A stretch of 7,645 bases of DNA from an uncultured Sphingomonadales bacterium (lineage in GTDB: Bacteria; Pseudomonadota; Alphaproteobacteria; Sphingomonadales; Sphingomonadaceae): contig CAITOD010000181.1 of assembly GCA_903893935.1 (NCBI GenBank), positions 1 through 7,645 of the forward strand, in the 5' to 3' direction. Made by a program: the position numbers and the translations under genes. Each line of letters starts with the position of its first letter. The stretch's first letter is position 1. Below, piece by piece: positions 5,864-7,645 of this stretch. Below the pieces are notes generated by a model that saw only the letters and a program-made list of their open reading frames with translations, was not told the origin of the DNA and did no database searches.

Positions 5864-6793
5864 GTGACGACGCACAAAGTCATCATCAGTTGCGCGATCA
5901 CCGGATCGATCCACACCCCGTCGATGTCGCCGCACTTGCCGGTCACCGCGCAAGACATTGCCGTCAGCGCGCTGGGGGCGGCCGAAGCGGGCGCCGCGAT
6001 CGTGCATCTGCACGCGCGCGATCCCGAAACCGGCCAGCCGGTGCACACGCCCGAAGATTTCGAGCCCTTCCTGCGCGTGATCCGGCAAAGCAGCGATGTG
6101 GTGGTCAACCTGACCACCGGCGCATCCCCCTATATGCCGGTCGAATACCGGGTGAAACCCGCCGCGGTGTGGAAACCGGAAGTTGCCAGCCTGAATATGG
6201 GCAGCATGAATTTCGGCCTCTTCCCGATGCTCAAACGGTTCAAAACCTTCAAGCACCAGTGGGAACCGGACATGCTCGAGGGCAGCCACGATCTGGTGTT
6301 CCGCAACAGTTTCAAGGACATCCGCTATGCCCTGGAAACGCTGAATGCCACCGGCACCCGCTATGAATTTGAGTGCTATGACACCAGCCATTTGTACAAT
6401 CTGCACTATTTCTGGACCGAAGGGCTGGTTCAGGCGCCGCTGTTCATCCAGACCTGCTTTGGCCTGCTGGGCGGGATCGGCAGCCATCCGGACGACGTGA
6501 TGCACATGAAGCGCACCGCCGACAGGCTGTTTGGTGACAACTACCGCTGGTCGGTGCTGGCCGCAGGCCAGGCGCAGATGAAAGTCGCGGCGATGGCGGC
6601 CAGCATGGGCGGCCATGTCCGTGTCGGGCTGGAAGACAGCCTGTGGATCGGGCGCGGCAAACTGGCGAGCAGCAATGCCGAACAAGTGACCCGCGTTCGC
6701 CAGATCATCGAAGGGCTGGGTCTCGAAATTGCCACCCCCGACGATGCCCGGGCGATCCTTTCGCTGAAGGGCGGCGATGCCGTCGGCTTTTGA
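5864..6793 (+). CDS. Beta-keto acid cleavage enzyme (BKACE, DUF849)
   Basis: 309-residue TIM-barrel zinc enzyme of the DUF849/Kce family. BKACEs condense a free beta-keto acid with acetyl-CoA and release acetoacetate plus a new acyl-CoA. The metal site is visible as H48 and H50 (IVHLHARD) and E257 (HVRVGLEDS), with R253 and D258 matching other active-site residues of Kce. NLTTGASP (82-89) and LNMGSMNFG (110-118) are substrate-pocket loops. The opening AITGSIHTPSMSPHLPVT is typical of one subgroup and lacks the Glu found in the Kce sequence AITGAETT, so the substrate probably differs from 3-keto-5-aminohexanoate. GTG 5864 is chosen because GGAG (5853-5856) lies 7 nt upstream and the preceding gene stops at 5862. 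The tight link to a CoA-transferase suggests both act on the same beta-keto metabolite, perhaps the 3-keto dicarboxylate made after ring opening. Confidence 0.9.
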   Translation: MTTHKVIISCAITGSIHTPSMSPHLPVTAQDIAVSALGAAEAGAAIVHLHARDPETGQPVHTPEDFEPFLRVIRQSSDVVVNLTTGASPYMPVEYRVKPAAVWKPEVASLNMGSMNFGLFPMLKRFKTFKHQWEPDMLEGSHDLVFRNSFKDIRYALETLNATGTRYEFECYDTSHLYNLHYFWTEGLVQAPLFIQTCFGLLGGIGSHPDDVMHMKRTADRLFGDNYRWSVLAAGQAQMKVAAMAASMGGHVRVGLEDSLWIGRGKLASSNAEQVTRVRQIIEGLGLEIATPDDARAILSLKGGDAVGF

Positions 6794-6838
6794 ATGTCTC
6801 CCGGCGGACAAACCGCACTATCCAATCAGAGATTTGCC

Positions 6839-7645
6839 ATGACACCCCCTGCCCTTTCACAATTCCGGATCGAAACCCGGCCCGGCGGTCTGATCCACCT
6901 GATCTTTGACTGCCCCGGCAGAACGATGAACGTGTTTTCCAATGCGGCCATTCACGAACTGGGCGAATTTGCCGAATGGCTGCACCGCGCCGATGTGCGC
7001 GGCGTGGTGATCCGGTCGGGCAAGCCCAGCGGATTTTGCGCCGGGGCGGATCTGGCCGAGCTGGGCCAGGCCTATGACATGATCGTTGCTGCACCGCCGG
7101 CGGATCGTTTCGACATGGCGTTCGATCATTTCTTTCCGCTCAGCCATGCCATCCGCCGCCTGGAAACCGCGGGAAAGCCGATTGCGGCGGCGCTGGCCGG
7201 TGTGGCGCTGGGCGGCGGATGCGAATTGGCAATGGGTGCGCATTATCGCGTGGCCACGGTTGGAAAACGCACCATGCTGGGCCTGCCCGAATGCGGCGTG
7301 GGCCTGTTGCCGGGGGCTGGCGGCACCCAGCGCATGCCCCGGCTGGTGGGCATCGACCTTGGTCTGGACGTGCTGCTTTGCGGGCGCACGCTGCAAGGGG
7401 CCGAGGCGCTGGCGGCCGGATTGATTGACGCGCTGGTCGACGAAGGCGGCGACGTTGCAGCCGCAGAGGCCTGGCTACTGTCAGACGCGGCGCAAGCGGT
7501 GCAACCGTGGGATCGGCCCGGCCATCGTCCGATCGCGCATCGCGACATTGCCCCCGCGCTTGACGCCTGGCGCACGCGTGAACTGCGGCGCATGCTGGGC
7601 CACGAACCCGCCCCGCTGGCCATTCTGAATTGCGTCGAGCTGGGC
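6839..7645 (+). CDS. FadJ/FadB-like multifunctional beta-oxidation protein, hydratase domain only (partial)
   Basis: 269 codons are visible and the frame is open to the right edge. The crotonase domain is a true enoyl-CoA hydratase: SGFCAGADL (64-72), the oxyanion stretch ALGGGCELA (123-131) with E129, and LPECGVGLLPGAGGTQR (149-165) with E151, the two Glu residues needed for water addition. QPWDRPGHR (222-230) and HEPAPLAILNCVE (255-267) look like the linker found in FadB/FadJ-type proteins, so a 3-hydroxyacyl-CoA dehydrogenase domain should follow outside the window. It could hydrate both the cyclic enoyl-CoA, since no separate BadK-like hydratase is seen, and the opened-chain enoyl-CoA. 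The start is uncertain: ATG 6839 has a weak AGAGA 6 nt upstream, while in-frame ATG 6794, directly after the BKACE stop, would add 15 residues but has no ribosome site. A stand-alone hydratase is less likely. Confidence 0.85.
   Translation, partial: MTPPALSQFRIETRPGGLIHLIFDCPGRTMNVFSNAAIHELGEFAEWLHRADVRGVVIRSGKPSGFCAGADLAELGQAYDMIVAAPPADRFDMAFDHFFPLSHAIRRLETAGKPIAAALAGVALGGGCELAMGAHYRVATVGKRTMLGLPECGVGLLPGAGGTQRMPRLVGIDLGLDVLLCGRTLQGAEALAAGLIDALVDEGGDVAAAEAWLLSDAAQAVQPWDRPGHRPIAHRDIAPALDAWRTRELRRMLGHEPAPLAILNCVELG

Noticed and set aside
4561..6117. Open frame of 518 codons on the minus strand, antisense to the CoA-transferase and BKACE start
   Set aside because: It is opposite two well-supported genes with clear family motifs, its translation is Arg/Ala-rich without recognisable motifs, and such long antisense frames are common in GC-rich DNA.

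Overview
The window is GC-rich and densely coded, and looks like an accessory catabolic locus of an aerobic alphaproteobacterium. A sphingomonad such as Novosphingobium or Sphingobium is my best guess, based only on protein style and base composition. No RNA genes, mobile elements, CRISPR arrays or convincing intrinsic terminators were seen.

Layout. At the left, a thiolase-superfamily gene of the HMG-CoA-synthase type (1-1001, minus strand) reads out of the left edge. A divergent control region (1002-1261) follows. From 1262 to the right edge seven genes lie on the plus strand with short gaps: an acyl-CoA dehydrogenase (1262-2425), a MarR-type regulator (2500-2979), a BadH-like short-chain dehydrogenase (3005-3766), a BadI-like ring-opening hydrolase of the MenB/crotonase fold (3813-4604), an acetyl-CoA hydrolase/transferase family CoA-transferase (4624-5862), a DUF849 beta-keto acid cleavage enzyme, BKACE (5864-6793), and the hydratase half of a FadJ/FadB-like multifunctional protein that runs off the right edge (6839-7645). 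The gaps (74, 25, 46, 19, 1 and 45 nt) suggest one operon.

How the genes may work together. Acyl-CoA dehydrogenase, enoyl-CoA hydratase, BadH-like dehydrogenase and BadI-like hydrolase are the four steps known for cyclohexanecarboxyl-CoA: desaturate, hydrate, oxidise to the 2-keto ester, then hydrolyse the ring C-C bond to give an open dicarboxylyl-CoA (pimelyl-CoA in the model pathway). The MarR regulator fits the BadR theme of that pathway. What is added is a CoA-transferase directly coupled to a BKACE. BKACEs use acetyl-CoA to split a free beta-keto acid into acetoacetate and a shorter acyl-CoA. No catalytically complete thiolase is visible, and the only thiolase-fold protein lacks the usual catalytic residues. 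I therefore propose, as inference, that this locus degrades an alicyclic carboxylic acid and may finish chain shortening by BKACE rather than by classical thiolysis. The true substrate cannot be read from the sequence.

Regulation. Two strong inverted repeats cover translation start regions: a 13-bp stem that holds the Shine-Dalgarno of the CoA-transferase with its ATG in the loop, and a 9-bp stem just before marR that overlaps its Shine-Dalgarno. An imperfect 28-bp dyad in the divergent region overlaps promoter-like elements on both strands and is a candidate operator for the MarR protein.
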